The notes: generated by a model from the letters alone, not told the origin. A stretch of DNA of 14,009 nt from Acanthamoeba sp. SK_2022b (GCA_027943245.1 JANDJZ010001043.1:1-14009); one strand, 5' to 3'; positions 6,753-12,713 are shown, counted from the first letter of the stretch. Translations and numbers: made by a program.

Positions 6753-7270
6753 GGTCTTTGGTCTTGGCGGTCTTGGCTTGTGCCGGGCCTGCGGCCCGGT
6801 CTGGTCCTTGGCCTGTCTGTCCTTTCTCCGTTGGGTTGGTCTTGGGCGGGCCTGGCGGCCCGCGTCGGGTCGTTGGTTGAGCTGAAGGTCTTTGGTCTTG
6901 AGGGACCTGGCTTGTGCCGGGCCTGCGGCCCGGTCTGGTCCTTGGCCTGTCTGTCCTTTCTCCGTTGGGTTGGTCTTGGGCGGGCCTGGCGGCCCGCGTC
7001 GGGTCGTTGGTTGAGCTGAAGGTCTTTGGTCTTGAGGGACCTGGCTTGTGCCGGGCCTGCGGCCCGGTCTGGTCCTTGGCCTGTCTGTCCTTTCTCCGTT
7101 GGGTTGGTCTTGGGCGGGCCTGGCGGCCCGCGTCGGGTCGTTGGTTGAGCTGAAGGTCTTTGGTCTTGAGGGACCTGGCTTGTGCCGGGCCTGCGGCCCG
7201 GTCTGGTCCTTGGCCTGTCTGTCCTTTCTCCGTTGGGTTGGTCTTGGGCGGGCCTGGCGGCCCGCGTCGG
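6753..7270. repeat. 134-bp tandem repeat array, 3.9 copies, two hairpins per unit
   Basis: Units begin at 6753, 6887, 7021 and 7155 with GGTCTTTGGTCTTG; the fourth is cut at 7270 after 116 bp. Copies 2-4 are identical as far as they extend. Copy 1 differs only in one short block near its start (6768-6775, GCGGTCTT instead of AGGGACCT). Each unit holds a perfect 7-bp stem CCGGGCC-TGC-GGCCCGG (6783-6799 in copy 1) and a second, GCGGGCC-TGGC-GGCCCGC (6846-6863), making eight hairpins. Both half-units open with GGTCTTG, so the unit may itself be an old duplication. As 134 is not a multiple of three, the repeats fall in different frames and are not a protein repeat. There are no spacers, so it is not CRISPR. 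The array lies between the convergent ends of the AIPR gene and the mobility operon. Confidence 0.95.
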
Positions 7271-7315
7271 TAAGTCAGATCTCGATTAGCCGCCGTTCAG
7301 CAGATTTCTTTCCTA

Positions 7316-7344
7316 TTGAGAGTTCTAAGAACAGGATCTAGATA
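7316..7344 (+). promoter_or_regulatory. Possible plus-strand promoter after the repeat array
   Basis: TTGAGA (7316-7321, five of six to the -35 consensus) and TAGATA (7339-7344) are 17 bp apart in an unusually AT-rich patch (7271-7345) that also holds the palindrome TTCTAAGAA (7323-7331). A transcript from here would run antisense to the winged-helix gene; no gene in its direction is credible. The remaining bases to 7410 show nothing else. Confidence 0.25.
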
Positions 7345-7410
7345 TGCCCGGGATGCTGGGAAGGGACGTTGCGTGGCGCGCCTCAAAGTGGTGCGAGAGA
7401 CGCACCAGCG

Positions 7411-7962
7411 TCACACCGAACGCTTGCCCGGGGAACGGCAGGTCGAGCAGCCGTTTCGCTTCCCAGTGCCTCTTTGAGCGAAGGCGTGAGAGACGTAGAT
7501 GCATCGAGCGGATGCACCATCGAGGAACACCCCGCGATCGCTCCATTTTGCGATAGCTCTCGATAGAGACGAGCGGTCAGGGTTCCGCAGTTCCCCTGTG
7601 CTCCGATCGAGGACCGGAAGCAACTCGCCGAGTTCCCCCGGTCCGAATGGCGCGTGACCGTCTTGGTCCATTCGCCCAAGGACGATGCTCAGCAGGCGTT
7701 CAGGGAGCTGGCGCCCGATGGCTAGATCAGTGCCCAAAAAGAGCATGGCCGGCTGGCTGAGGGCGATCCAGGACTCCTCGCGCGGCTTTCCGCTCCGGTA
7801 GTTGCCGGTTCCCAAGAAAACGACCCTTCGTTCCTTGGACGTGGTGGGCGGAGGAGGGGGGCCGTCCTTGCTGCGAGCCTTCTGGTCGGCGACAGCCCAG
7901 GCTTCGGCGACACGAGGAATCACGGACGTAGTAGGCCCACCGCGGTCCTGAGTGCTGATCAT
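7411..7962 (-). CDS. Hypothetical winged-helix-like protein of the mobility operon
   Basis: A 183-residue soluble protein without a firm family name. Seen: a flexible N-terminus with a five-proline run (35-39), a strand-like RRVVFLGTG (46-53), then about residues 85-158 with the pattern of a winged helix: ERLLSIVLGRMDQDGHAPFGPGELGELL, then SSLSRAIAKWSDRGVFLDG (recognition helix and turn) and a wing strand ARCIYVSH. The C-terminus is basic with two cysteines (CSTC). Start chosen: ATG 7960-7962, whose ATGA overlaps the excisionase stop by four bases, so translation is coupled; the in-frame extension to 8106 would only shadow the excisionase gene. Position and fold suggest a DNA-binding regulator or replication/excision helper of the island. 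A cargo role is possible because it faces the repeat array. Confidence 0.7.
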   Translation of the reverse strand: MISTQDRGGPTTSVIPRVAEAWAVADQKARSKDGPPPPPTTSKERRVVFLGTGNYRSGKPREESWIALSQPAMLFLGTDLAIGRQLPERLLSIVLGRMDQDGHAPFGPGELGELLPVLDRSTGELRNPDRSSLSRAIAKWSDRGVFLDGASARCIYVSHAFAQRGTGKRNGCSTCRSPGKRSV

Positions 7963-8147
7963 GCGAATGCCAGCCGGACGGTGCGGGCGCTCTCGTATGC
8001 GGTGACAGCGTCGAGCGGATAAAGGACCTTGGAGCCAACCTTCACGTAGTTGGGACCTTCGCCGTTGCACCGCTGATTGGCCAGCCAGCCAGTGGAGCAA
8101 CTCCATCGAGCCGCGAGATCGGGAGGCGTGAGGAAACTGTTAACCAT
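7959..8147 (-). CDS. xis: Excisionase-like helix-turn-helix protein
   Basis: A 62-residue DNA-binding protein of the MerR-like/HTH_17 type used as recombination directionality factor (excisionase) in actinobacterial elements. It shows FLTPPDLAARWSCSTGWLANQR (helix-turn-helix, residues 5-26) then GEGPNYVKVGSKVLYPLDAVTAYE (wing and final helix), which is nearly the whole family pattern. Start chosen: ATG 8145-8147, because the domain begins there and AAGGAAC precedes it on the minus strand at about seven bases; the frame is open to 8327, but that extension is low-complexity and non-homologous in appearance. It is transcribed away from the integrase and overlaps the next gene by four bases. It probably bends DNA at the island ends to favour excision. 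It could instead be only a repressor of the integrase promoter. Confidence 0.85.
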   Translation of the reverse strand: MVNSFLTPPDLAARWSCSTGWLANQRCNGEGPNYVKVGSKVLYPLDAVTAYESARTVRLAFA

Positions 8148-8210
8148 GGGATGTTCCTTGAGGGTCTTCCTGCGCCGTGGGCTGGCGGCCGCGCGCTGGT
8201 GATGGGCGGA

Positions 8211-8226
8211 CGCTCGGGGCCGAGCG
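8211..8226. promoter_or_regulatory. Inverted repeat in the xis-int intergenic region
   Basis: CGCTCGG (8211-8217) and CCGAGCG (8220-8226) form a perfect 7-bp inverted repeat with a 2-bp centre, between the divergent excisionase and integrase genes (8148-8359). It may be a dimeric operator or a leader hairpin for xis. The xis promoter must lie to its right but I could not place it confidently. Confidence 0.3.
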
Positions 8227-8329
8227 CCGGGTGTTGAGCCATCGACTGTGGTCGCCCGTAACGGCGGTTCATCGACGATCCGAACGTAGGAATCGGACCG
8301 CGTCATAAAAGGTCGTGTTACCCGCAACC

Positions 8330-8338
8330 ATCCCCCGG
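8330..8338 (-). other. Putative arm-type site before the integrase (inverted CCGGGGGAT)
   Basis: ATCCCCCGG on the plus strand is the complement of the 9-mer found at both island ends. It lies 9 bp before the candidate -10 box of the integrase, so binding of integrase or excisionase here could also autoregulate the gene. This is inference from position. Confidence 0.3.
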
Positions 8339-8346
8339 ATACCCGG

Positions 8347-8352
8347 TACAGT
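8347..8352 (+). promoter_or_regulatory. Candidate -10 box for a leaderless integrase transcript
   Basis: TACAGT (TAnnnT) ends seven bases before the integrase ATG at 8360, the usual distance from a -10 box to the first transcribed base, so the mRNA would start at the ATG. No Shine-Dalgarno precedes this ATG, which fits. No good -35 is seen at 17 bp spacing. Confidence 0.4.
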
Positions 8353-8359
8353 GCGCGAT

Positions 8360-9571
8360 ATGGCGCGACCTAGGACTCCGATCGGTGCATACGGCAAGAT
8401 CTCTGTGACTGGTCAGGTGCGAGAGGCCTCAGGTCGGTGGGTGACCTGCCCGACTGGCAAGCGACCAGAGCGCTACCGCGCCCGAACGAAGGTCCGCGAC
8501 CCTGACGGCGAGTTGCGGGATGTCGAAAAGCACGCCCCGACGAAGGGCAAGGCAGAGACCCTGCTGAAGGTTGCACTCGCTGAGCGCCACGAGCGCGACG
8601 GGGGATCATCCGGACAGATCCGCGCCGACATGCTCGTCGTCGCCGCGGGAGGTGTATGGCTCGATGCCATCAACCGACCGTCGAGCACTCATTCTGAGAA
8701 CACGCGCACCCAGTACAAGGGCGTCTTCAACCGTTGCATCCGCGACAGCCAGGTTGCGAACCTCACGCTGAGGGAGGTCAACCGGGTGTCGGTTGTTGAG
8801 CGGTTCCTCGAAGGGGTCGCGGCCGAGCGCGGCGTGGCTTCAGCTCGCATGGCGCGGACCGTCCTTCGCGGCATCGTCGACATGGCAGTTCGTGATGACG
8901 TGCTCCCCGGTAACAGGATCAGGGATGCGCGTTTGCCCCGAGGCACGTCTAGCGGTACGAGCGCGCGCGACATCAAACGCGCCTTCACGCGTGACGAGCT
9001 GATCGACGTGCTCAACAAGGTGGACGAGCACGAGCACGAGCCCGGTGGCCGTCATGACATTGCCGACCTCGCGTACTTCCTCTCGGGCGTTGGGCCGCGC
9101 ATCAGCGAAGCCTTGGCGCTTCGTTGGGAGGACCTCGAGATCGACGATCCTGCCGTGCCCGCTGTGGTTCACATCAACGGCACCAAGACGGCTGCCTCGG
9201 TCGGCTCAGCCGTCTTGCCTGTTTGGCTCAGCGAGCGCCTGCGTGCTCGGCGGGATCGGTTCGAGCGCGACGGTCTGGTCGCCGAGGGCCTCGTGTTCTC
9301 ATCTCCCGGCACGCGGCATCCCACCAAGGTGAGGGATTTGCGCAACGTGACTCGTGCTTTTCGAAGGTTTCTCGACGACGCTGGGTACCCGTGGGCATCG
9401 AGCCACACGTTCCGCAAGACCGTGAGCCACCTGATTCTGACTGGTCTCGATCCGGTCTCCGCAGCGAACCAGTTGAGGCACAGCCGCCCCAGCGTCACGA
9501 TGGATCACTACTCGAACCGCCGCGGTGCGGCCGATGGTGCCGCCCGGGTCTTGGACGATCTTCCGGTTTGA
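8360..9571 (+). CDS. int: Tyrosine recombinase / phage-type integrase
   Basis: A 403-residue site-specific recombinase that inserts the island into tRNA-Lys and, with the excisionase, removes it. The catalytic set is complete: R247 (SGVGPRISEAL), candidate beta-hairpin K276, H349 and R352 (HTFRKT), H374 (QLRHSR) and nucleophile Y384 (MDHYSNR). The N-terminal 90 residues form an arm-binding-type domain, and about 95-200 the core-binding SAM-like domain. Length is typical of actinobacterial tRNA integrases. Start chosen: ATG 8360, giving the family-like MARPRTPIGAYGKISVTG; a GTG at 8315 would add 15 unlike residues. The gene points at the tRNA and ends 74 bp before the att core, with a terminator between. 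It is divergent from xis, sharing a 212-bp control region. No truncation is seen, so the island should be able to move. Confidence 0.96.
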   Translation: MARPRTPIGAYGKISVTGQVREASGRWVTCPTGKRPERYRARTKVRDPDGELRDVEKHAPTKGKAETLLKVALAERHERDGGSSGQIRADMLVVAAGGVWLDAINRPSSTHSENTRTQYKGVFNRCIRDSQVANLTLREVNRVSVVERFLEGVAAERGVASARMARTVLRGIVDMAVRDDVLPGNRIRDARLPRGTSSGTSARDIKRAFTRDELIDVLNKVDEHEHEPGGRHDIADLAYFLSGVGPRISEALALRWEDLEIDDPAVPAVVHINGTKTAASVGSAVLPVWLSERLRARRDRFERDGLVAEGLVFSSPGTRHPTKVRDLRNVTRAFRRFLDDAGYPWASSHTFRKTVSHLILTGLDPVSAANQLRHSRPSVTMDHYSNRRGAADGAARVLDDLPV

Positions 9572-9577
9572 AACCGG
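9563..9577. repeat. Inverted repeat across the integrase stop codon
   Basis: CCGGTTT (9563-9569) and AAACCGG (9571-9577) are perfect 7-bp arms around a single G, spanning the TGA of the integrase. The tight centre makes a protein-binding site more likely than a hairpin; it lies beside the putative arm-type sites. Confidence 0.45.
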
Positions 9578-9593
9578 GGGATTTGCGGGGGAT
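9574..9593 (+). other. Putative right arm-type sites (CCGGGGGAT and GCGGGGGAT)
   Basis: CCGGGGGAT (9574-9582) and GCGGGGGAT (9585-9593) are directly repeated with 11-bp periodicity, about one helical turn, 53-72 bp from the att core. They match the left-end copy at 2768-2776. Helically phased repeats near the core are typical of integrase arm sites. The assignment is inference. Confidence 0.35.
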
Positions 9594-9618
9594 GGCGCAG
9601 GCTTCGCCATCGTCTTTT
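9591..9618 (+). terminator. Intrinsic terminator of the integrase gene
   Basis: GATGGCG (9591-9597), a 7-nt loop CAGGCTT and CGCCATC (9605-9611) form a perfect stem followed by GTCTTTT (9612-9618). It begins 20 bp after the integrase stop and has a classical T-tract. Confidence 0.75.
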
Positions 9619-9645
9619 GGCGAAACTCCCTGGAAACTCAAGCAC

Positions 9646-9684
9646 GCGGTAGGCCCCGTGGGACTCGAACCCACAACCCGCGGA
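9646..9684. repeat. Right attachment site inside tRNA-Lys
   Basis: This is an exact copy of 2621-2659, covering tRNA nucleotides 39-73 and 4 bp of downstream DNA. Here the 3' end supplied by the element restores a complete tRNA gene. The identity block runs from the anticodon stem through the T arm to the acceptor end, the usual crossover zone for tyrosine integrases. Confidence 0.92.
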
Positions 9685-9722
9685 TTAAAAGTCCGCTGCT
9701 CTGCCAGTTGAGCTAGAGGCCC
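9650..9722 (-). tRNA. tRNA-Lys (anticodon TTT)
   Basis: A 73-nt cloverleaf read on the minus strand from G1 at 9722 to discriminator A73 at 9650. Acceptor GGGCCTC pairs with GGGGCCT, with G-U pairs at 1:72 and 6:67. The D stem is GCTC/GAGC, anticodon stem GCGGA/TCCGC with loop CTTTTAA (anticodon TTT, lysine), a 5-nt variable loop, and T stem GTGGG/CCCAC with loop TTCGAGT. The 3' CCA is not encoded in full (ACCG follows). It is the integration target of the island, whose att core supplies nucleotides 39-73. Confidence 0.96.
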
Positions 9723-9803
9723 GAGACGTCCCGGAAGTCCGGCCACGCCTCGGCTCGATTGTGACAGAACGCGGAACGCCGGGGGCGCGGGTACGGGGCC
9801 CGG

Positions 9804-10421
9804 TCAGCGGTCGGTCCGGCGCTCCTCGCCCCATGCCTGGGTGCGGAGCCCCAGCGACCGGCTGACCGCGAGCTCGGTGCGCAGCAGGCACCACGCCGTG
9901 GCCGCCCACGTGACGGTCATGACGACGACGAACGCCAGCAGCACGGAGTCGTCCTGCACGACCAGCACGTAGTAGACGCCGCTCGCGCTCATGAGCAGGC
10001 CGATCACCGCCACGGCGCTCAGCGCGGACCGCACGATCATGCGTCCGCTGAACAGCCCGGCGACCATGCCGCCCGGCGCGGACGAGCAGGAGCGGCTCGC
10101 CCGGTCCACGTAGGCGTCGCTGACCCGCCGGCCCGCGCGGGCGACAGCGCGCCCGAGCAGGGCGGCGGCCGCGAGGGCCCCGGCGGCGACCGCGAAGGCG
10201 ACCACGGCCGCGCCGGCGAACCCGTCAAGCAGGCCCACGCCGACCTCGACCACGAGCGCGCCGACCACGGCCAGCACCACGGCGCCGGTGCCGGCGAGGA
10301 GCCGGACCGGGGCGTTGACCTCGCGCTCCAGCGCGGCGACCGCCCGAGGCGTCGTGTCGTCGCGACCGGGCGGCTCGAGCAGGGCACGAGCCTCGTCGCC
10401 GATCAGGTCCGCTCGTGGCAC
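9804..10421 (-). CDS. Hypothetical four-helix membrane protein
   Basis: A 205-residue integral membrane protein of unknown function. A soluble N-terminus (about 1-40, acidic and proline-containing) is followed by four hydrophobic segments at about 41-63, 68-90, 131-155 and 159-180, with a basic and polar loop between the second and third (RAVARAGRRVSDAYVDRASR) and a charged C-terminal tail. Start chosen: GTG 10419-10421, preceded on the minus strand by GGGGAGGGG at about nine bases; a GTG six codons further up (10437-10439) would place that purine stretch inside the gene. It follows the tRNA on the same strand with an 81-bp gap. No catalytic motif or known family is recognised. The helix count could be off by one, as the segments are alanine- and valine-rich. 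Confidence 0.75.
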   Translation of the reverse strand: MPRADLIGDEARALLEPPGRDDTTPRAVAALEREVNAPVRLLAGTGAVVLAVVGALVVEVGVGLLDGFAGAAVVAFAVAAGALAAAALLGRAVARAGRRVSDAYVDRASRSCSSAPGGMVAGLFSGRMIVRSALSAVAVIGLLMSASGVYYVLVVQDDSVLLAFVVVMTVTWAATAWCLLRTELAVSRSLGLRTQAWGEERRTDR

Positions 10422-10536
10422 GTGCCGTCCCCTCCCCACGTCGTGCTGCCGGGGAGATCGTGCCTCAGGCCGGGCGCCGTCGCCAGCGACGCGCTCCCCG
10501 GAGCGGCCGCGCGGGGCGGACGTGCGGGGCGCGGCC

Positions 10537-10635
10537 TCAGAGGGCGGTGAGCAGCAGGATCAGCAGCGCGGTCACGACGAGCGAGACCAGCACCGACCCC
10601 AGGCAGCCCAGGCGGTTGCTGAAGAACAAGAACAT
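10537..10635 (-). CDS. 32-residue single-helix membrane protein
   Basis: A very short gene coding MFLFFSNRLGCLGSVLVSL followed by 13 hydrophobic residues, so nearly the whole protein after the FSNRLGCLGS head is one membrane helix. Its Shine-Dalgarno is good: GAAGGGGA on the minus strand, five bases before the ATG at 10633-10635. The head FSNRxGCLGS is one I recognise as recurring in tiny uncharacterised proteins of high-GC actinobacteria, which supports a real gene despite the length; that recollection needs a search. It stands alone, divergent from the histidine kinase gene; a 6-bp GC hairpin (10478-10491) follows and may terminate it. Function is unknown; small helices like this often modulate larger membrane proteins. 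Confidence 0.65.
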   Translation of the reverse strand: MFLFFSNRLGCLGSVLVSLVVTALLILLLTAL

Positions 10636-10773
10636 CGGGTCCCCTTCGTTGGCGAGGTCCCAGCGTGGCCCGGGTAGGCCGGTCCCGCACGCGGACGTCA
10701 CCGGGTGCCGCCCAGGACCCGCCACCCCTACCATCGGGAGCGAGCGGACGCAGGGGGCGTCCCGGGGGACGAG

Positions 10774-11991
10774 GTGGCGGTGCCGGACGCGAGGACCACG
10801 GCTGAGGTCGTGGACGCCGAGATCGAGCGCTACGACGCCCTGGACGACTCCGTCCCCGCCGGGCTGCAGGCCCTCGTCGACCTGGTCACGCGGGTGTGCG
10901 GAGTGCCCTACGCCGCGGTCAACATCCTCACCAGCACCGAGCAGCACCAGGTGGTCACGTCGGGGGTCTCCCCGAGCATCTGTCGGCGCGAGGACTCGAT
11001 GTGCGCCGCGGTGCAGGAGGTGGCGCGCCCCGTGGTGGTCGCGGACGCCAGCCAGGACCCGCGGTTCGCCGACAACCCGTTCGTCACCGGCGAGATCGAC
11101 GCCGTCCGCTTCTACGCCTCGGCCCCGATCACGACGCCCGACGGGGTGACGATCGGCCGGATGTGCGTCTTCGACACCGCGCCGCGCGAGCTGGACGAGC
11201 AGCAGGTCCAGGCGCTGCGCACGCTCGCCGGCCAGGTGATGGAGATGCTCGAGCTGCGCCTGCGCACCCGCCTGCTCGAGCAGTCCCTGGCCGACCTGAC
11301 CCGCACGCGTGACGAGCTGCGCCGCTCCAACGAGCACCTGGCCCTGTTCGCCGGGCAGGTCAGCCACGACCTGCGCAACCCGCTGACGGCCATCCAGACC
11401 AACGCCGAGCTGCTCGCCACCGAGCCGGTCGTGGCCGCCGACCCCGACAGCCGCGCGGTCGTCGACGGCATCCTCGGCGCGACCGCCCGCATGGACGCGA
11501 TGATCAGCGACGTGCTGCGCCTGGCCCGCCGGGGCGGGCGGTTCACCGCGGGGGAGGTGTCGCTCGCGGACGTCTTCGCGGCCGCCCGCACCGACGTCGA
11601 GGCCCAGCGGCAACGAGTGGGCGGCACCGTCGTGCTCGACGACCTGCCGGTCGTGCGCGGCGACGGCGGGATGCTCTACGCCGTGGCGCTCAACCTGCTG
11701 TCGAACGGGCTGAAGTTCGCCCGGCCGGGCGTCCCGCCGACGGTGCGGGTGGCGGCCGAGCGGCGCGACGACGCCTGGCGCGTGGGCGTCACCGACGATG
11801 GGGTGGGCGTGCCGCCGGAGCGGCGGGAGAGGCTGTTCGACCTCTACGAGCGCGGCGCCACCGACGTCGAGGGGCACGGCATCGGGCTGACCACCGCCCT
11901 GCGCCTGGTCCGGGCCCACGGGGGAGAGATGGGGCTCGAGACGCCGGAGACGGGCGTCGGTCTGACCGTCTGGTTCGACCTGCCCGCCTAG
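10774..11991 (+). CDS. GAF-domain sensor histidine kinase (soluble)
   Basis: A 405-residue cytoplasmic two-component sensor with no membrane segment. Order: a short N-terminus, a GAF domain (about 30-165, with ADASQDPRFADNPFVTG and GRMCVFDTAPREL), a coiled linker, a HisKA dimerisation domain with the phosphate-accepting H198 in VSHDLRNPLTAIQ, and a HATPase_c domain with N-box N307 (LNLLSNGLKF), G1 DDGVGVPPE (D341) and G2 GHGIGLTTALRLV (from G367). All kinase motifs are intact. The start is uncertain: GTG 10774 has GGGGGA four bases upstream, GTG 10780 has GAGG at five, and the frame is open to 10705. TACCAT (10729-10734) may be its -10 box. No response regulator is adjacent, so it is an orphan kinase. 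The GAF ligand is unknown. Confidence 0.93.
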   Translation: MAVPDARTTAEVVDAEIERYDALDDSVPAGLQALVDLVTRVCGVPYAAVNILTSTEQHQVVTSGVSPSICRREDSMCAAVQEVARPVVVADASQDPRFADNPFVTGEIDAVRFYASAPITTPDGVTIGRMCVFDTAPRELDEQQVQALRTLAGQVMEMLELRLRTRLLEQSLADLTRTRDELRRSNEHLALFAGQVSHDLRNPLTAIQTNAELLATEPVVAADPDSRAVVDGILGATARMDAMISDVLRLARRGGRFTAGEVSLADVFAAARTDVEAQRQRVGGTVVLDDLPVVRGDGGMLYAVALNLLSNGLKFARPGVPPTVRVAAERRDDAWRVGVTDDGVGVPPERRERLFDLYERGATDVEGHGIGLTTALRLVRAHGGEMGLETPETGVGLTVWFDLPA

Positions 11992-12713
11992 CCGCGCACC
12001 CGCACCGGGTCGCCGACCGCCACCCGGCCGGGACGCACCACCTCGGCCACCACCCCGACGGAGCCGCCGTGCGCGTCCGTGGCCGCCTGCAGCACGCCGC
12101 CGTCCGCCCGGACGCCGTCGCACTGGGCCAGGTTCACCATGACGCAGCGCGGCATGAGGGCCGTGACCCGCAGGACGACCGCGTCGCCGAGCGCCACCTC
12201 GCGACCGGTCCAGTCGTCCTCGACGTATCCCTCGGCGTCGGTCGCGAGCACGAGGTTGGGGCGGAAGCGGCGCGGGTCCAGCGGCTCGCCGTGCGCGGCC
12301 TCGAGGGCGCGGAGCGTGGCCGTCGTCAGCAGGTGCACCGGGCCGTCGTCGAAGTGCGAGACGTCGTTCTCGGGGGCGAGCGTGACCGGACGTCCGACGT
12401 GCGCGGACACGACGTCGTGCACGGCCGGGTCGTCCGCGCGGAGGTGACGGCCGTCGGGCAGCGCCAGCACCGGCACGCCGTCGTCGCCCAGCCGGGCCGC
12501 GAGGTCGAGCAGCCCGGGCATCCGCCGGAACCGCCGCGTCGACTTGCCGCTGCCGAGCCTGCCGTCGGCGTCGCGCACCGCCCACGTCCGGTCGCCGACG
12601 AGCCCGCGCGCGTCCACGACGGCGGCGGGCAGGGCCTCGCCGGACGTCGACTTCACCGGGTAGCGGTGCACGGCCAGGACGCGGGCGTCGGCCGCAGGGC
12701 TCGGGACGGTCAT
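11988..12713 (-). CDS. MOSC domain protein
   Basis: A 241-residue protein of the MOSC (molybdenum cofactor sulfurase C-terminal) superfamily, with the N-terminal beta-barrel half (about 10-105: RVLAVHRYPVKS, GLVGDRTWAV) and the MOSC half (about 115-240). Seen: DPRRFRPNLVL (146-156), DDWTGREVALGDAVVLRV (166-183) and the conserved cysteine C190 in MPRCVMVN, which in the family contacts sulfur or the metal cofactor. Such proteins handle molybdenum-cofactor-linked sulfur transfer or reduce N-hydroxylated compounds; the substrate here is not known. Start chosen: ATG 12711-12713 with GGGAGAG upstream on its strand; the frame open to 12848 runs into the promoter region of the next gene. Its TAG overlaps the TAG of the histidine kinase in the palindrome CTAG (11988-11991). 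No molybdoenzyme is nearby. Confidence 0.9.
   Translation of the reverse strand: MTVPSPAADARVLAVHRYPVKSTSGEALPAAVVDARGLVGDRTWAVRDADGRLGSGKSTRRFRRMPGLLDLAARLGDDGVPVLALPDGRHLRADDPAVHDVVSAHVGRPVTLAPENDVSHFDDGPVHLLTTATLRALEAAHGEPLDPRRFRPNLVLATDAEGYVEDDWTGREVALGDAVVLRVTALMPRCVMVNLAQCDGVRADGGVLQAATDAHGGSVGVVAEVVRPGRVAVGDPVRVRG

Larger units (their letters stand above)
2621..9684. mobile_element. tRNA-Lys-integrated genomic island (about 7.0 kb) with defence cargo
   Basis: The island is delimited by identical 39-bp direct repeats (2621-2659 and 9646-9684), so one unit measures 7,025 bp. The right repeat is the 3' half of an intact tRNA-Lys gene, and the tyrosine integrase ends 74 bp from it with a coupled excisionase gene upstream: the standard layout of tRNA-targeting integrative elements. 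The base composition of the cargo is lower (one hand-counted line in the AIPR gene gives 52% G+C, against 72% in a line of the histidine kinase gene). No conjugation, partitioning, capsid or packaging gene is visible, so it is either mobilised by a helper or moves only by excision and integration plus DNA uptake or transduction. Cargo: C5-methyltransferase, GIY-YIG nuclease, AIPR protein and a tandem-repeat array. Confidence 0.9.

Noticed and set aside
6753..7270. CRISPR array
   Set aside because: Units of 134 bp follow one another with no variable spacers, and no cas gene is present.
6753..7270. Type III toxin-antitoxin RNA repeats
   Set aside because: Known antitoxin repeats are about 35 nt and sit directly before a small ToxN-like gene. 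Here the unit is 134 bp and no such toxin gene follows on either strand.
6720..7341. Repeat-containing proteins on the plus strand (three overlapping similar open frames)
   Set aside because: The repeat length is not a multiple of three, so the same peptide merely restarts in another frame and stops at the same TGA in each unit. No ribosome site is seen, and the composition is typical of chance frames.
7411..8106. Longer form of the winged-helix protein (231 residues)
   Set aside because: The extra 48 residues are the excisionase gene read in another frame. The ATGA junction start at 7962 is a better choice.
8315..8359. Upstream GTG start for the integrase
   Set aside because: It would add 15 residues unlike integrase N-termini and would cover the candidate -10 box; MARPRTPIGAYG is the natural start.
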